Translations under genes and position numbers: made by a program | The notes under the pieces: model-generated | Told to the model about the DNA's origin: nothing | Database searches by the model: none | The model's input: only the letters and a program-made list of their open reading frames with translations | In this document: piece after piece, positions 44,784-53,125 of the stretch | Numbering within the stretch: the first letter of the stretch is position 1 | Layout: the number at the start of each line of letters is the position of its first letter | Source: CALZJC01 sp963781065 | GTDB lineage: Bacteria > Acidobacteriota > Thermoanaerobaculia > Multivoradales > JAHEKO01 | Length of the DNA stretch: 64,000 nucleotides | Reading direction: 5' to 3' | NCBI GenBank assembly: GCA_963781065.1 | Contig: CAWAET010000007.1 | Location: 1-64,000, forward strand

Positions 44784-44816
44784 GACATGGGGGCGACATG
44801 GGAGCGACATGGGGAG
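44784..44816 (+). repeat. 11-bp tandem repeat, three copies
   Basis: Three copies of gacatgggggc (one or two changes each) lie in the 239-bp divergent gap between rfbF and the lipoprotein gene. More degenerate gacatggg-like words flank them. No promoter stands out in this gap. Confidence 0.75.
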
Positions 44817-44891
44817 AGGCCCGTGGGGGTGGTATCTAGGGGCGGCCGAGAAAAAGGAGGGCCGCCGGAAGTGCGGGCTAGACTTGGTGTC

Positions 44892-47432
44892 GTGACGAAC
44901 TGGCGCCGCTGGGCGGCAATCGGCTGGGTCGCGGCGGCGGTCTTGGCGGCCTGCGGGGGCTCGCCGGCGGAGGAAGCCCGGGGCGGAGTGGCGGCGCCGG
45001 CCGGGCCGGCGCCGGCGGGCGTGCCCGCAGCGCGGTCGGCGGGGGCCGAGCCGGTGGCGCCGGGCGACCCTGGCACCGCGGAAAGCGCGCCGCCGCTCGG
45101 TCCCGGCTTCGTGGTCTGGGAGTCGAACCGGGACGGCGCCTGGCGGATCTGGATCCGCCAGCTGGCCGGCGGCGAGCCGCGGCGGTTGAGCCCGGCCGAG
45201 GCCGGCCGCGACCATTGCTGCCCGCACGTCTCGCCCGACGGCTCGTGGGTGGCCTATCTCTCGGCGCCGGCCGCCGGCGACGAGTACCCGGCCGGCGGCT
45301 CCGTCGGACGGCTGCACCTGATCGCTCCGGACGGCGGCGGCGACCGGGTGGCGGCGCCGGCGGCGCGCAGCTACTTCGAGAACCGGGCGGTGGTCTGGCG
45401 ATCCGCCGGCGAGCTGATCCACATCGACGGCGAGCGGGCCACCGTGGCGCTGGACCCGGCCAGCGGCGACAGCCGCCGGCTGGCCGACCCGCCGGCCGAG
45501 CTCGGCTGGCTGATCGACGCCACCCTCTCCTGGGCCACCACCGGCCTGCCGTCCTTCTCGCCCTACGACGCCAAGCGGCGGTTGGTGGCGCCGCGCCGCC
45601 GGCTGGGCGGCTGCCAGCCCTACTTCTCGGGCGACGGCCGCTGGGGCTACTGGACCGCCGGCGCCGGCGGGCCGATCGATCGGATCCGTCTGGCCGACGG
45701 CCGGGTCGAGCGCATCCTGGACAAGAACGACCCGCGGGTGCCCGACGGCCTTGGCTACGCCTACTTCCCGATGCTGTCGGCCGACGGGCGGCTGTTCGCC
45801 TGGGCCGCTTCGCGGGGCGGCCACGATCACTTTCGCGCCGACTACGAGGTCTTCGTGGCGGAGAGCGACCCGGACACGCTCGAGCTGGTCGGCCCGCCCG
45901 TGCGGATCACCCGCCACCCGGCCGTCGACCGCTTTCCCGACGTCTGGCAGCCGCCGCTCGAGCTGGGGCGGGAGGCCGGCGAGGCGCCGCTGACGGCTGC
46001 GCTGCGGGCGGCTCCGGAAGGTGACTGGCGCTGGATCCTGGGCGACGGCGCGACGGCCGAGGGGGCCACGGTGGAGCACACCTGGGCGGCTCCGGGGCGC
46101 TACGAGGTCGTAGCGCGGCGCGACGGGCAGGAGCGTCGCGGCCTGGTGGTTGTGCGACCGCCGCGGCCGCCGCGGCCGCTGGCCGCCACCGCCCGCGCCG
46201 GGGGCCTCGAGCTGGCGGTCGCCTTCGACGAGCCGATCGATGCCGGCGAAGCCCGGCTCGAGCTCGCCTCCGGGGCCCGCATCGCTGGCTTCGAGCTCGC
46301 CGCCGACGGTCGTGCCCTGGCCGTGCGGCTGGCCGAGCCCCTGCGGCGGAGCGACCGGCTGACGATCTCGGGGGTGCGGGACCGGGCCGAGCGCCCCAAC
46401 CTCATGGTGCCGGCGACGCTCGAGGTCGAGCCGCCGGCCTGGCCGGCGAGCCGCGAGGGTTTGGCGTTCCTCTGGGAGACGGCCGACGCCGCCAACCTGG
46501 TCCGCGACCCGGAGCTGGGCGCCGACCGCGCCACTACCCTGACCGCGACCGGCGGGGCGCGGCTCGACGCCGGCTTCGCGATGCTCCTCGACGGCGGCAG
46601 GTTCACCCTGGGCCGGGACGAGACGCCGCGTCTGCGCGCCGCCGTCCAGGGCAGCAACGAGATCTCCCTCGAGGCCCTCATCGACTCCGGCGGCGCCGAC
46701 GGCAAGATCGTCACCTGGGCGACCGAGAAGGCGATCAACCTCTGGCTCGAGCAGCGCTCAGGGCGGCTGATCTTCGGCCTGCGCACCGGCGCGCGCGGAC
46801 CGGAGGCCTATCCGCGGGTGGCGCTGTTCGAGCCGCCGGCCGGCCGGCCGGCGCACGTCGTGGTGACCTATGAACCGGGGCGCCTGGTCGCCTACCTGGA
46901 CGGCGAGCCGCTGGTCGAGAGCGTCGAGCCGCAGGGCGGCTTCTATCACTGGCGGGACCTGCCGCTGAGCTTTGGCGGCGGCGGCTGGCGGGGGCGGGTC
47001 GAGGGCGTGGCGATCTACGACCGGGTGCTGAGCGCCGCCGAGGCGGCCGAGGCGCACCGGCTGGCCCGGGCGCGGCTGGCGGCGCGCCGGCCGGTCCCCC
47101 GCAGCGTCGTCGAGGCGCGGCTGGTGGCGCGCTCGCGGGCGCCCACGCTGGCGGAGATCTCGCCCTACCGGGAGGCGGTCTTCGCCGTCGACTACGTGGT
47201 GGAGCGCACCCTCGAAGGGCCGCCCGTTGCCGCCGAGCTGCGGGCAGTCCAGTGGGCGGTGCTCGACGGCGCCGCCCAACGGGTGACTCGGGCCGCCGCC
47301 GGCGAGCGCTTCCGCCTGACGCTCGAGCCGTTCGCCGCCCAGCCGCAGCTCGAATCGGTCTACCTGGCCGACACCCTGGAGGGCGATCGCGGGCAGATGT
47401 TCTACGTCGTCGACGCAGCCCCGGCGCGCTGA
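44892..47432 (+). CDS. Lipoprotein with TolB-like propeller, PKD and LamG domains
   Basis: An 846-residue predicted lipoprotein: GTG at 44892 gives a short signal ending in lipobox LAAC with Cys21. An upstream in-frame ATG at 44763 would run through the tandem repeats and bury the signal. Residues about 70-370 have PD40/TolB-like propeller blades (WESNRDGAWRIWIRQLAGG, VSPDGSWVAYLSAP, SADGRLFAWAASRGG). About 375-425 resembles a PKD domain (WILGDGATAEGATVEHTWAAPG). An Ig-like stretch follows. About 555-730 is a LamG/concanavalin-like lectin (NEISLEALIDSGGADGKIVT, AHVVVTYEPGRLVAYLDG). Its stop overlaps the AlgI-like ATG (TGATG), so the three genes from here to 50349 form one unit. A glycan-binding role in the O-acetylation machine is inferred. 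Confidence 0.8.
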   Translation: MTNWRRWAAIGWVAAAVLAACGGSPAEEARGGVAAPAGPAPAGVPAARSAGAEPVAPGDPGTAESAPPLGPGFVVWESNRDGAWRIWIRQLAGGEPRRLSPAEAGRDHCCPHVSPDGSWVAYLSAPAAGDEYPAGGSVGRLHLIAPDGGGDRVAAPAARSYFENRAVVWRSAGELIHIDGERATVALDPASGDSRRLADPPAELGWLIDATLSWATTGLPSFSPYDAKRRLVAPRRRLGGCQPYFSGDGRWGYWTAGAGGPIDRIRLADGRVERILDKNDPRVPDGLGYAYFPMLSADGRLFAWAASRGGHDHFRADYEVFVAESDPDTLELVGPPVRITRHPAVDRFPDVWQPPLELGREAGEAPLTAALRAAPEGDWRWILGDGATAEGATVEHTWAAPGRYEVVARRDGQERRGLVVVRPPRPPRPLAATARAGGLELAVAFDEPIDAGEARLELASGARIAGFELAADGRALAVRLAEPLRRSDRLTISGVRDRAERPNLMVPATLEVEPPAWPASREGLAFLWETADAANLVRDPELGADRATTLTATGGARLDAGFAMLLDGGRFTLGRDETPRLRAAVQGSNEISLEALIDSGGADGKIVTWATEKAINLWLEQRSGRLIFGLRTGARGPEAYPRVALFEPPAGRPAHVVVTYEPGRLVAYLDGEPLVESVEPQGGFYHWRDLPLSFGGGGWRGRVEGVAIYDRVLSAAEAAEAHRLARARLAARRPVPRSVVEARLVARSRAPTLAEISPYREAVFAVDYVVERTLEGPPVAAELRAVQWAVLDGAAQRVTRAAAGERFRLTLEPFAAQPQLESVYLADTLEGDRGQMFYVVDAAPAR

Positions 47433-48889
47433 TGGTCTTCAGCTCGCATCTGTTCGTCTTCTGGTTCCTGCCGGCGGCGCTGGCGGTCTACTACCTGCTG
47501 CCGCGCCGCGCCCGTCATCTCGGCCTGACCGGGCTGAGCTATCTGTTCTACGGCTGGACCAATCCGCTCTTCATGGTTCTGATGGCCGGCTCGACGGTGG
47601 TCGACTATCTGTGCGGGCTGGCGATGGCGGGGCGGCTGGGCCGGAGGTTCCGGCAGCCGATCGAGCGGCTCGAGCCGGACGGCCCGCGTAGCCGCGGCCA
47701 GCGGCTGGCGGTGACGATCTCGGTGGTCACCAACCTGTCGCTGCTGGGCTTCTTCAAGTACTTCAACTTCGCCGCCGACAGCTACAACGGGCTCGCCGCC
47801 GCGCTGGGCCTCGGCGACCTGCAACTCGACTCGGTCCTGCGCGTGGCGCTGCCGCTGGGCATCAGCTTCTACACCTTCCAGTCGATGAGCTACTCGATCG
47901 ACGTCTACCGCGGCCACTGCCGGGCGCTCCGGAGCCTGGTCGACTTCGCCTGCTACGTGTCGCTGTTTCCCCAGCTGGTGGCGGGGCCGATCATCCGCTT
48001 CTCCGAGATCGCCGACCAGCTGCGCGGCCGCACCCACACGCTCGAGAAGCTGGCCCGCGGCGCCGCCTTCTTCGGCCTCGGGATGGCCAAGAAGGTGCTG
48101 CTGGCCAACCCCTGCGGCAAGGTGGCCGACACCGTCTTCGACGCCGGCTCGGCGCTGGCTCTGGACGCCTGGTACGGGGTCACCGCCTACGCCTTCCAGA
48201 TCTACTTCGACTTCACCGGCTACTCCGACATGGCGATCGGTCTCGGCCTGATGCTGGGCTTCGTCTTCCCCAAGAACTTCGACTCGCCCTACCGGGCGGC
48301 CTCGATCACCGAGTTCTGGCGCCGCTGGCACATCTCGCTGTCGACCTGGCTGCGCGACTACCTCTACCTCCCGCTGGGCGGCAACCGCCGCGGCGCCCGG
48401 CGCACCTACCTCAACCTGGCGCTGGTGATGCTGCTCGGCGGGCTGTGGCACGGCGCCGCCTGGACCTTCGTCGTCTGGGGCGCGCTGCACGGGGTGCTGC
48501 TGGCGGCGGAGCGGGCGCGCGGCAAGCGGGGCCTGTTCGCCGGCCTGCCGCGGCCGCTCCAGGTGGGCGGCACCTTCCTGCTGGTGCTCGTCTCCTGGGT
48601 CTTCTTCCGCGCCGCCGATCTGCCGGCCGCCGGACGCTACCTGGCGGCGATGGCCGGCCTGGGCGAGCCGCAGGCCGGCGCGGCGCTGGTGGGCGGCATC
48701 GTCCATCAGCCCTACTACCTGATCACCGTGGCGGCGGCCGCGCTGGTGATCTGGGCCGGGCCGCAGGCCTGGGACTGGACCCGCCGGCTGCCGGCCTGGA
48801 AGGTGGCGGCGGTCTTGGCGCTCTTCTGGCTCTCCCTCGCGGCGCTCACCACCCAGGCCTACAACCCGTTCATCTACTTCATCTTCTAG
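47432..48889 (+). CDS. AlgI-like membrane-bound O-acyltransferase (MBOAT)
   Basis: Polytopic inner-membrane protein of 485 residues that passes acetyl groups across the membrane for polysaccharide O-acetylation. It has the AlgI/DltB features LPLGISFYTFQSMSYSIDVYRG, LFPQLVAGPIIRF, QIYFDFTGYSDMAIGLGLMLG, and SITEFWRRWHISLSTWLRDYLYLPLGGNR (in part). Conserved catalytic His340 lies in GGLWHGAAW, and H353 in GALHGV. About 10-12 hydrophobic segments are visible. ATG at 47432 overlaps the lipoprotein stop. An AlgJ/AlgX-type partner follows 95 bp later; the pair works together in known systems. Confidence 0.94.
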   Translation: MVFSSHLFVFWFLPAALAVYYLLPRRARHLGLTGLSYLFYGWTNPLFMVLMAGSTVVDYLCGLAMAGRLGRRFRQPIERLEPDGPRSRGQRLAVTISVVTNLSLLGFFKYFNFAADSYNGLAAALGLGDLQLDSVLRVALPLGISFYTFQSMSYSIDVYRGHCRALRSLVDFACYVSLFPQLVAGPIIRFSEIADQLRGRTHTLEKLARGAAFFGLGMAKKVLLANPCGKVADTVFDAGSALALDAWYGVTAYAFQIYFDFTGYSDMAIGLGLMLGFVFPKNFDSPYRAASITEFWRRWHISLSTWLRDYLYLPLGGNRRGARRTYLNLALVMLLGGLWHGAAWTFVVWGALHGVLLAAERARGKRGLFAGLPRPLQVGGTFLLVLVSWVFFRAADLPAAGRYLAAMAGLGEPQAGAALVGGIVHQPYYLITVAAAALVIWAGPQAWDWTRRLPAWKVAAVLALFWLSLAALTTQAYNPFIYFIF

Positions 48890-48984
48890 ATCGTGACCGA
48901 CGACCGCTTTCGCCGACCGATGCCGCTGCCCCAGCGACCACCCATGCTGACCATGACCGTGCCCGACGACCACCCCTGCCGATC

Positions 48985-50349
48985 ATGACCCTGCCAGACG
49001 ACCATAGACGCACCGCCGACCATGGAGGCTCCGCGCTCGAGCGCCAGCCCGAGCGCGAGGTCCAGGCGCTGCGCGAGGCCGGCCATACCGCCGTGTCGCG
49101 GCCGGCGGCGGCGGTGCTGGCGGCACTCTTCCTGGCCACCCTGGTCAGCGCGCCGCTGCTGCGTCCGTTCGCCGGCGCCGAGGGCGGCCCGCTGGCGCCG
49201 TTCGCCGAACTCGCGAGCCGGCTGCGGCAGCCGGCCGAGATCGGCCCGGGGCCGCCGCTTCTGGCGGCCAACCGCCGCCTCATCGCAGCCCTGCGGACCT
49301 TCGAGGACCGGCTCGAGGAGGGCTCCTGGCCGCGCCGCCGTCTCCTGCCGCCGCTGCAGCAGCTGCTCACCGCGAGGCTCGGCGCCGGCAACGAGCAGGC
49401 CTATCCGGGCCGCGGCGGCTGGCTCTACTACCGGCCGGACGTCGATCACCTGACCGGCCCGGGATTCCTCGACCCGTCCGTCCTGGCCCGCCGGGCGCGC
49501 GGCGGCGACGCCTGGGAGGAGCCGCCGCAGCCCGATCCGGTCGTCGCCCTGGTCGAGCTGGCGCGCCAGGTGGGCGAGGCCGGGGCCGCGCTGGTGGTGC
49601 TGCCCGTGCCGGTCAAGCCGGCCATCCGGCCCGAGCCGCTGGCCGGCCGCCGGGCGCCCCCGGCGCCGCTGCGCAACCCCTCGTGGGAGACGTTCCGCGG
49701 CCAGCTGGAGGCGACGGGCATCGCAGTGGTCGACCCGGCGCCGGCGCTGGCGGCGCTCGAGGGCGAGCGCTATCTGCGCACCGACACCCACTGGCGCCCC
49801 GAGGCGGTGGAGCGCACCGCGACGTTGCTGGCCGCGGCGGTCGAGCGGCTTTTGGCCGGCGCCGCGGGCGAAGGGACGCCCGAGGCGGCCCCCGGCGCGG
49901 CCGGCTACCGCCGCCGGCCGGTGCTGGTCGAGAACCTGGGCGACATCGTGGTGATGCTGCGCCTGCCTGCCGGGCAGCGGCTGTTCGCCGCCGAGCGGGT
50001 CGAGGCCCGGATGGTGCTCGACGGCGCCGGCCGCCCCTGGCGGCGCGACCCGGCGGCGGAAGTGCTGCTGCTCGGAGACAGCTTCACCAACGTCTACTCC
50101 GACCCCGCCCTGGGCTGGGGCCGCGGCGCCGGGCTGGCCGAGCAGCTGGCCTACGAGCTGGATCGGCCGGTGGACAAGCTGGCGCTCAACGCCGGCGGCG
50201 CCTACGCCACCCGCCAGGCGCTGGCGCGCGCCCTGGCCGCGGGGCGGGCGAGCCTCGACGGCAAGCGCGTGGTGATCTACCAGTTCGCCACCCGCGAGCT
50301 GTCGGGGGGCGACTGGCGGCGGGTGAAGCTGGTGGGCGGGGGGCGGTGA
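48985..50349 (+). CDS. AlgJ/AlgX-like SGNH acetyltransferase
   Basis: A 454-residue protein with one N-terminal membrane helix (about 40-58, AAVLAALFLATLVSAPLL) and a periplasmic SGNH-hydrolase fold. Its catalytic parts are D267 and H269 in LRTDTHWRPEA and S366 in LLLGDSFTNVYSD, the layout of AlgJ/AlgX. It would take acetyl groups handed over by the AlgI-like protein and attach them to an extracellular or O-antigen polysaccharide. The start at 48985 lies within a degenerate repeat (gaccatga/gacgaccac words), so the first 30 or so residues may be repeat-derived. A downstream start cannot be excluded. Confidence 0.88.
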   Translation: MTLPDDHRRTADHGGSALERQPEREVQALREAGHTAVSRPAAAVLAALFLATLVSAPLLRPFAGAEGGPLAPFAELASRLRQPAEIGPGPPLLAANRRLIAALRTFEDRLEEGSWPRRRLLPPLQQLLTARLGAGNEQAYPGRGGWLYYRPDVDHLTGPGFLDPSVLARRARGGDAWEEPPQPDPVVALVELARQVGEAGAALVVLPVPVKPAIRPEPLAGRRAPPAPLRNPSWETFRGQLEATGIAVVDPAPALAALEGERYLRTDTHWRPEAVERTATLLAAAVERLLAGAAGEGTPEAAPGAAGYRRRPVLVENLGDIVVMLRLPAGQRLFAAERVEARMVLDGAGRPWRRDPAAEVLLLGDSFTNVYSDPALGWGRGAGLAEQLAYELDRPVDKLALNAGGAYATRQALARALAAGRASLDGKRVVIYQFATRELSGGDWRRVKLVGGGR

Positions 50350-50872
50350 CGCGGGGCGACAGCGCGGGGTCGTGGCGCCGTCGAGGCGGGGTCATGCGCG
50401 GGTGTTCGGGCGCGGGGTCGCTACGAGCCGCCGAGGTGTCGCCTCGCTCCGCTATCGCGCGTGGTCAATGCGGTTAGGAGCCACGGCGGTCGCATGAGGA
50501 GGGGTTCGCGCTCGTGCCGTACCGTCCGGCGCTCCTTAATGCTCCACGAGGCAACACCTCAGCGGCTCTTCGCTGCGGTGGTGGCCGGCAAAGGGGCAGG
50601 GCTGCCCGGTCGCGGGGAGATCCTGCACGCGCGGGCCACGACGGAGGAGCTGCGAGACCCTCGGGATGCTGAGGTTCCATTCTTCCCTCCATGGAAGCGA
50701 GGTATAGTCGCTTCAGAAGTGAGTATCAGTGCCTGTTTAAACATTTACACGTCAGGGGTACCCTGCCCGATTTCACGGGTCCGTTACGATCGTCTGCTGC
50801 TCAGTACAAGAAGGATTTTCGGGATCTCCACTGAGCCAACGCCATGAAGAAACCTGGGGGGAGAGCTTCTAA
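50350..50872. other. Non-coding gap, GC content falls at its right end
   Basis: No gene is supported. The first 110 bp contain loose gcgggg-t-repeat words (cgcggggtc, ggcggggtc, gcggggtcg). From about 50690 the sequence becomes clearly less GC-rich and stays so through the next two small genes. A tatagt word at 50703-50708 could be a -10 for them, but no matching -35 is evident. Confidence 0.5.
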
Positions 50873-51091
50873 ATGCACATCGTGGGACTAATAGTAAGCG
50901 GAATCGGTGGCGTCCTTACTGCCGGGGCATTGGTGGGCCTGGTCATTTACTACGTGGGTGTTCGCCGGCAAATGGAAGGAAGGCGACACTCAGAAGTGGA
51001 AGCAGCCAGGGGCAAGGTAAAAGAGGCTTGGCGGACCCTTGTTGTTGGGATCATCGTTTTGGTCGTTGGACTAATGGTGCTTCAGGGTTGA
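50873..51091 (+). CDS. Small two-helix membrane protein
   Basis: A 72-residue protein that I do not recognise. Two hydrophobic helices (about 4-27, IVGLIVSGIGGVLTAGALVG, and 53-70, LVVGIIVLVVGLMVL) enclose a charged loop RRQMEGRRHSEVEAARGKVKEA. A strong gggggag site precedes the ATG. It sits in the same low-GC patch as the next gene, 104 bp upstream of it. Confidence 0.7.
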   Translation: MHIVGLIVSGIGGVLTAGALVGLVIYYVGVRRQMEGRRHSEVEAARGKVKEAWRTLVVGIIVLVVGLMVLQG

Positions 51092-51195
51092 TGGGCAAGC
51101 GGTAGGAGCCTCTGGCCGTCCTGCCGCGACGGTGATCTCCCGGGACGCTAGGAGGCGGATAAACGAGCGGCATACGTGTAGCGAAGGAGGACAAG

Positions 51196-51441
51196 ATGAA
51201 TGTACTTTGGTTTCTTCTCATCGGAGCTGTTGCGGGTTGGCTGGCCGGCCAGGTTATGAAGGGTCGGGGGTTTGGTGTGCTTGGGAATATCGTTGTCGGC
51301 GCGATCGGCGCGATCTTGGGTGGGTACCTGTTGGGCTTCGTGGGCCTGTCGACGGGCGGTGGTCTCGTCGGATCTTTGGTAACCGCGTTCATCGGGGCGG
51401 TGGTGCTTCTATTTATCGTGGGTCTTGTGAAGAAGGGCTAG
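51196..51441 (+). CDS. GlsB/YeaQ/YmgE-family membrane protein
   Basis: An 81-residue very hydrophobic protein with the family pattern: WFLLIGAVAGWLAGQVMKG, GFGVLGNIVVGAIGAILGGYL, and a third Gly-rich helix. These transglycosylase-associated or general-stress membrane proteins are usually induced by stress, but their biochemistry is unknown. A near-perfect Shine-Dalgarno gaaggagg lies 6-7 nt before the ATG. Lower GC and different codon choice than the surroundings hint at transfer. Confidence 0.88.
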   Translation: MNVLWFLLIGAVAGWLAGQVMKGRGFGVLGNIVVGAIGAILGGYLLGFVGLSTGGGLVGSLVTAFIGAVVLLFIVGLVKKG

Positions 51442-51807
51442 TGGTAGCGGAAGCGCTCTGGCATTCGGTCGTGCCTGTGTCGCCTCCTGACAGTTCGCTG
51501 AACGCGATGGCTTTGCGACTTCGCCGCTTGCCCATGCCTTGGCTCCGATATCGCGGCATTTGAGCGCAACGTGGTTCCCCCAGAGGTCGCATCTCACGAG
51601 AAGTTCGCCGGCGTGAGCATCCCTCTCTCGGCGCGGGAGATTCGGCGGCATCTCCGGTTCGTGGGGACAAGTGGTGGGCGAGCCAGCTGACCACTCACGT
51701 AGACTGTGCGCTGAATATGCGCTCCTTTATGAAGTGACTGCGAAGGTACCAGGCGAATCCGGGCCGCATTTTTTGCCTTTTTGCGTCGCTTGCCGTGGTT
51801 CTCCGCG
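51442..51807. other. Non-coding gap
   Basis: No coding region or recognised RNA is visible between the YeaQ-family gene and the hydrolase. A T-rich run (attttttgcctttt) lies at about 51769-51782, just before the hydrolase. Confidence 0.45.
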
Positions 51808-52503
51808 GTGTCTGACCACCTCGTTCTACTTCCTGGCCTGGATGGGACCGGCAGACTATTCGCCGCCTTTCTCGAGGCGCAGCCCGAGCGCTTCACCACC
51901 CAGGTCGCAGCGTATCCCCCGCACGAGGTTTCGTACGAGAAGCTCGAGTCTCACCTCAGAGCGAACCTCCCGGCAGGCGAGGACTTCTGGCTCGTCGCGG
52001 AGTCCTTTTCAGGTCCTCTGGCGGCGCGCATCGGCGCGGATGCGCCACGCGGACTGCTCGGGATCATCCTTGTTTGCTCCTTCGTCCGCTCACCCAGGCC
52101 GTTCTGGCTGCGGTTCCTTCCATGGCGCTTGTTGAGCCGGCTTCCATCACCCGCGCTGGCGGTGCGTTGGATGACGGTCGGCTTCCAGGCCTCGCGCGAC
52201 CTCGTCGGCCAGGTTCAGGACGTCCGCAGAAGCGTCGGACCCGCCGTTGTGGCGGGTCGGCTCGCCAGCGTGGCGGCAGTGGATGCGTCGGAGAGCTTCG
52301 CGCGCTGTAGCGTGCCGGTGCTCTATCTCCGGGCTCGGCAGGACCGGCTCGTTCTTCCCGCTTCCGCAGAGCACATTCGAAGCCTCAAACCCGACACGGA
52401 GGTCGAGGCACTCGACGGCCCCCACATGCTCTTGCAGGCAGCTCCGGCCCGCGCTTGGTCGTCCATAGCCGCATTCATCGACCGGCATCGCGCGGCCGGC
52501 TGA
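51808..52503 (+). CDS. Alpha/beta hydrolase
   Basis: A 231-residue cytoplasmic hydrolase. The oxyanion region is LLPGLDGTGRLF (residues 7-18), the nucleophile elbow is AESFSG with Ser66, and the acid is in LRARQDRLVLP. The catalytic His is in DGPHMLLQ near the C terminus. The cap region has a conspicuous FWLRFLPWRLLSRLPS segment. This resembles the pimeloyl-carboxyl-esterase-like or general esterase group; substrate unknown. The start is uncertain: GTG at 51808 is chosen because the motif begins at once, while TTG at 51781 in the same frame would add nine residues. It has no operon partners. Confidence 0.8.
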   Translation: MSDHLVLLPGLDGTGRLFAAFLEAQPERFTTQVAAYPPHEVSYEKLESHLRANLPAGEDFWLVAESFSGPLAARIGADAPRGLLGIILVCSFVRSPRPFWLRFLPWRLLSRLPSPALAVRWMTVGFQASRDLVGQVQDVRRSVGPAVVAGRLASVAAVDASESFARCSVPVLYLRARQDRLVLPASAEHIRSLKPDTEVEALDGPHMLLQAAPARAWSSIAAFIDRHRAAG

Positions 52504-52618
52504 CCCGTCGCTGCAGTGGACGCTGCCCTCGGTCTTTCGGTATCTGGTCGAATCTGGTCTTCAGATTCCTCGCGAGTTGAAAGACGAGCGCGGTGAGAGG
52601 TCCGACTCCGGCACCCTC

Positions 52619-52820
52619 GGAGTTCGGCGGCCACTGAAGCACCAACGATCCGGCTCGCCACCATCGGAGGTCGCGGCCACTGAAGCACAAGCAATCCGGC
52701 TCGCCACCATCGGAGGTCGGCGGCCACTGAAGCACAACGATCTGGCTCGCCATCATCGGAGGTCGGCGGCCACCGAAGCACAAGCACCCCGGCGCGCCAC
52801 CGCCGGAGGTCGGCGGCGGA
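52619..52820. repeat. 46-47-bp tandem repeat, about 4.4 copies
   Basis: Units begin at 52619, 52666, 52712, 52758 and 52805, each ggaggtcggcggccactga followed by agcacaa and a gatccggctcgcc block. Copies differ at a few positions. The unit length is not a multiple of three, so the open frames across it are artefacts. There are no spacers, so it is not a CRISPR array. Confidence 0.9.
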
Positions 52821-52981
52821 GCCGAGAGGTGGGGGGTCTCAGGTAGCTCACGAGCAGCGCTACAGCACCAGCCGTTCGGAGGCCACCAACCGGTGCCGCG
52901 CGTCGCGAGTGCGCAGGCGAGGCAACGCTGATAGTCCGACTGAGCCGAGCCGGTACCTGGGGCCCCCCACCTCTCGGCTCC
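52818..52981. repeat. 19-bp inverted repeat around 126 bp
   Basis: ggagccgagaggtgggggg at 52818-52836 is an exact reverse complement of 52963-52981. It begins where the 46-47-bp array ends and finishes where the 44-bp array starts. The interior has no gene. Confidence 0.75.
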
Positions 52982-53085
52982 AGAGCCGACCGGCCCTAGC
53001 GCGCCAACGCTGAGCTATCACCGCCAGAGCCGACCGGCCCCACCGCGCCAGCGCCGAGCCTTCACTTCCAAAGCCGACCGGCCTG
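52980..53085. repeat. 44-bp tandem repeat, about 2.4 copies
   Basis: Units begin at 52980, 53024 and 53068 with ccagagccgaccggcc (third copy ccaaagcc). They follow the 19-bp inverted repeat and end 40 bp before the stop of the minus-strand methyltransferase. Confidence 0.85.
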
Positions 53086-53125
53086 GACACGTTGACGGCC
53101 CCGTCCACGGGCCGGACCGCGCCAC

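Noticed and set aside
50461..50847. A 128-codon plus-strand frame
   Set aside because: Mixed composition, no Shine-Dalgarno, no homologous-looking motif, and it spans the GC transition.
52577..52846. Short open frames across the tandem repeats on both strands
   Set aside because: The unit length is not divisible by three and the frames exist only because of repeat composition.
52619..53085. CRISPR array
   Set aside because: The repeats are directly adjacent with no unique spacers, vary between copies, and no cas gene is present.
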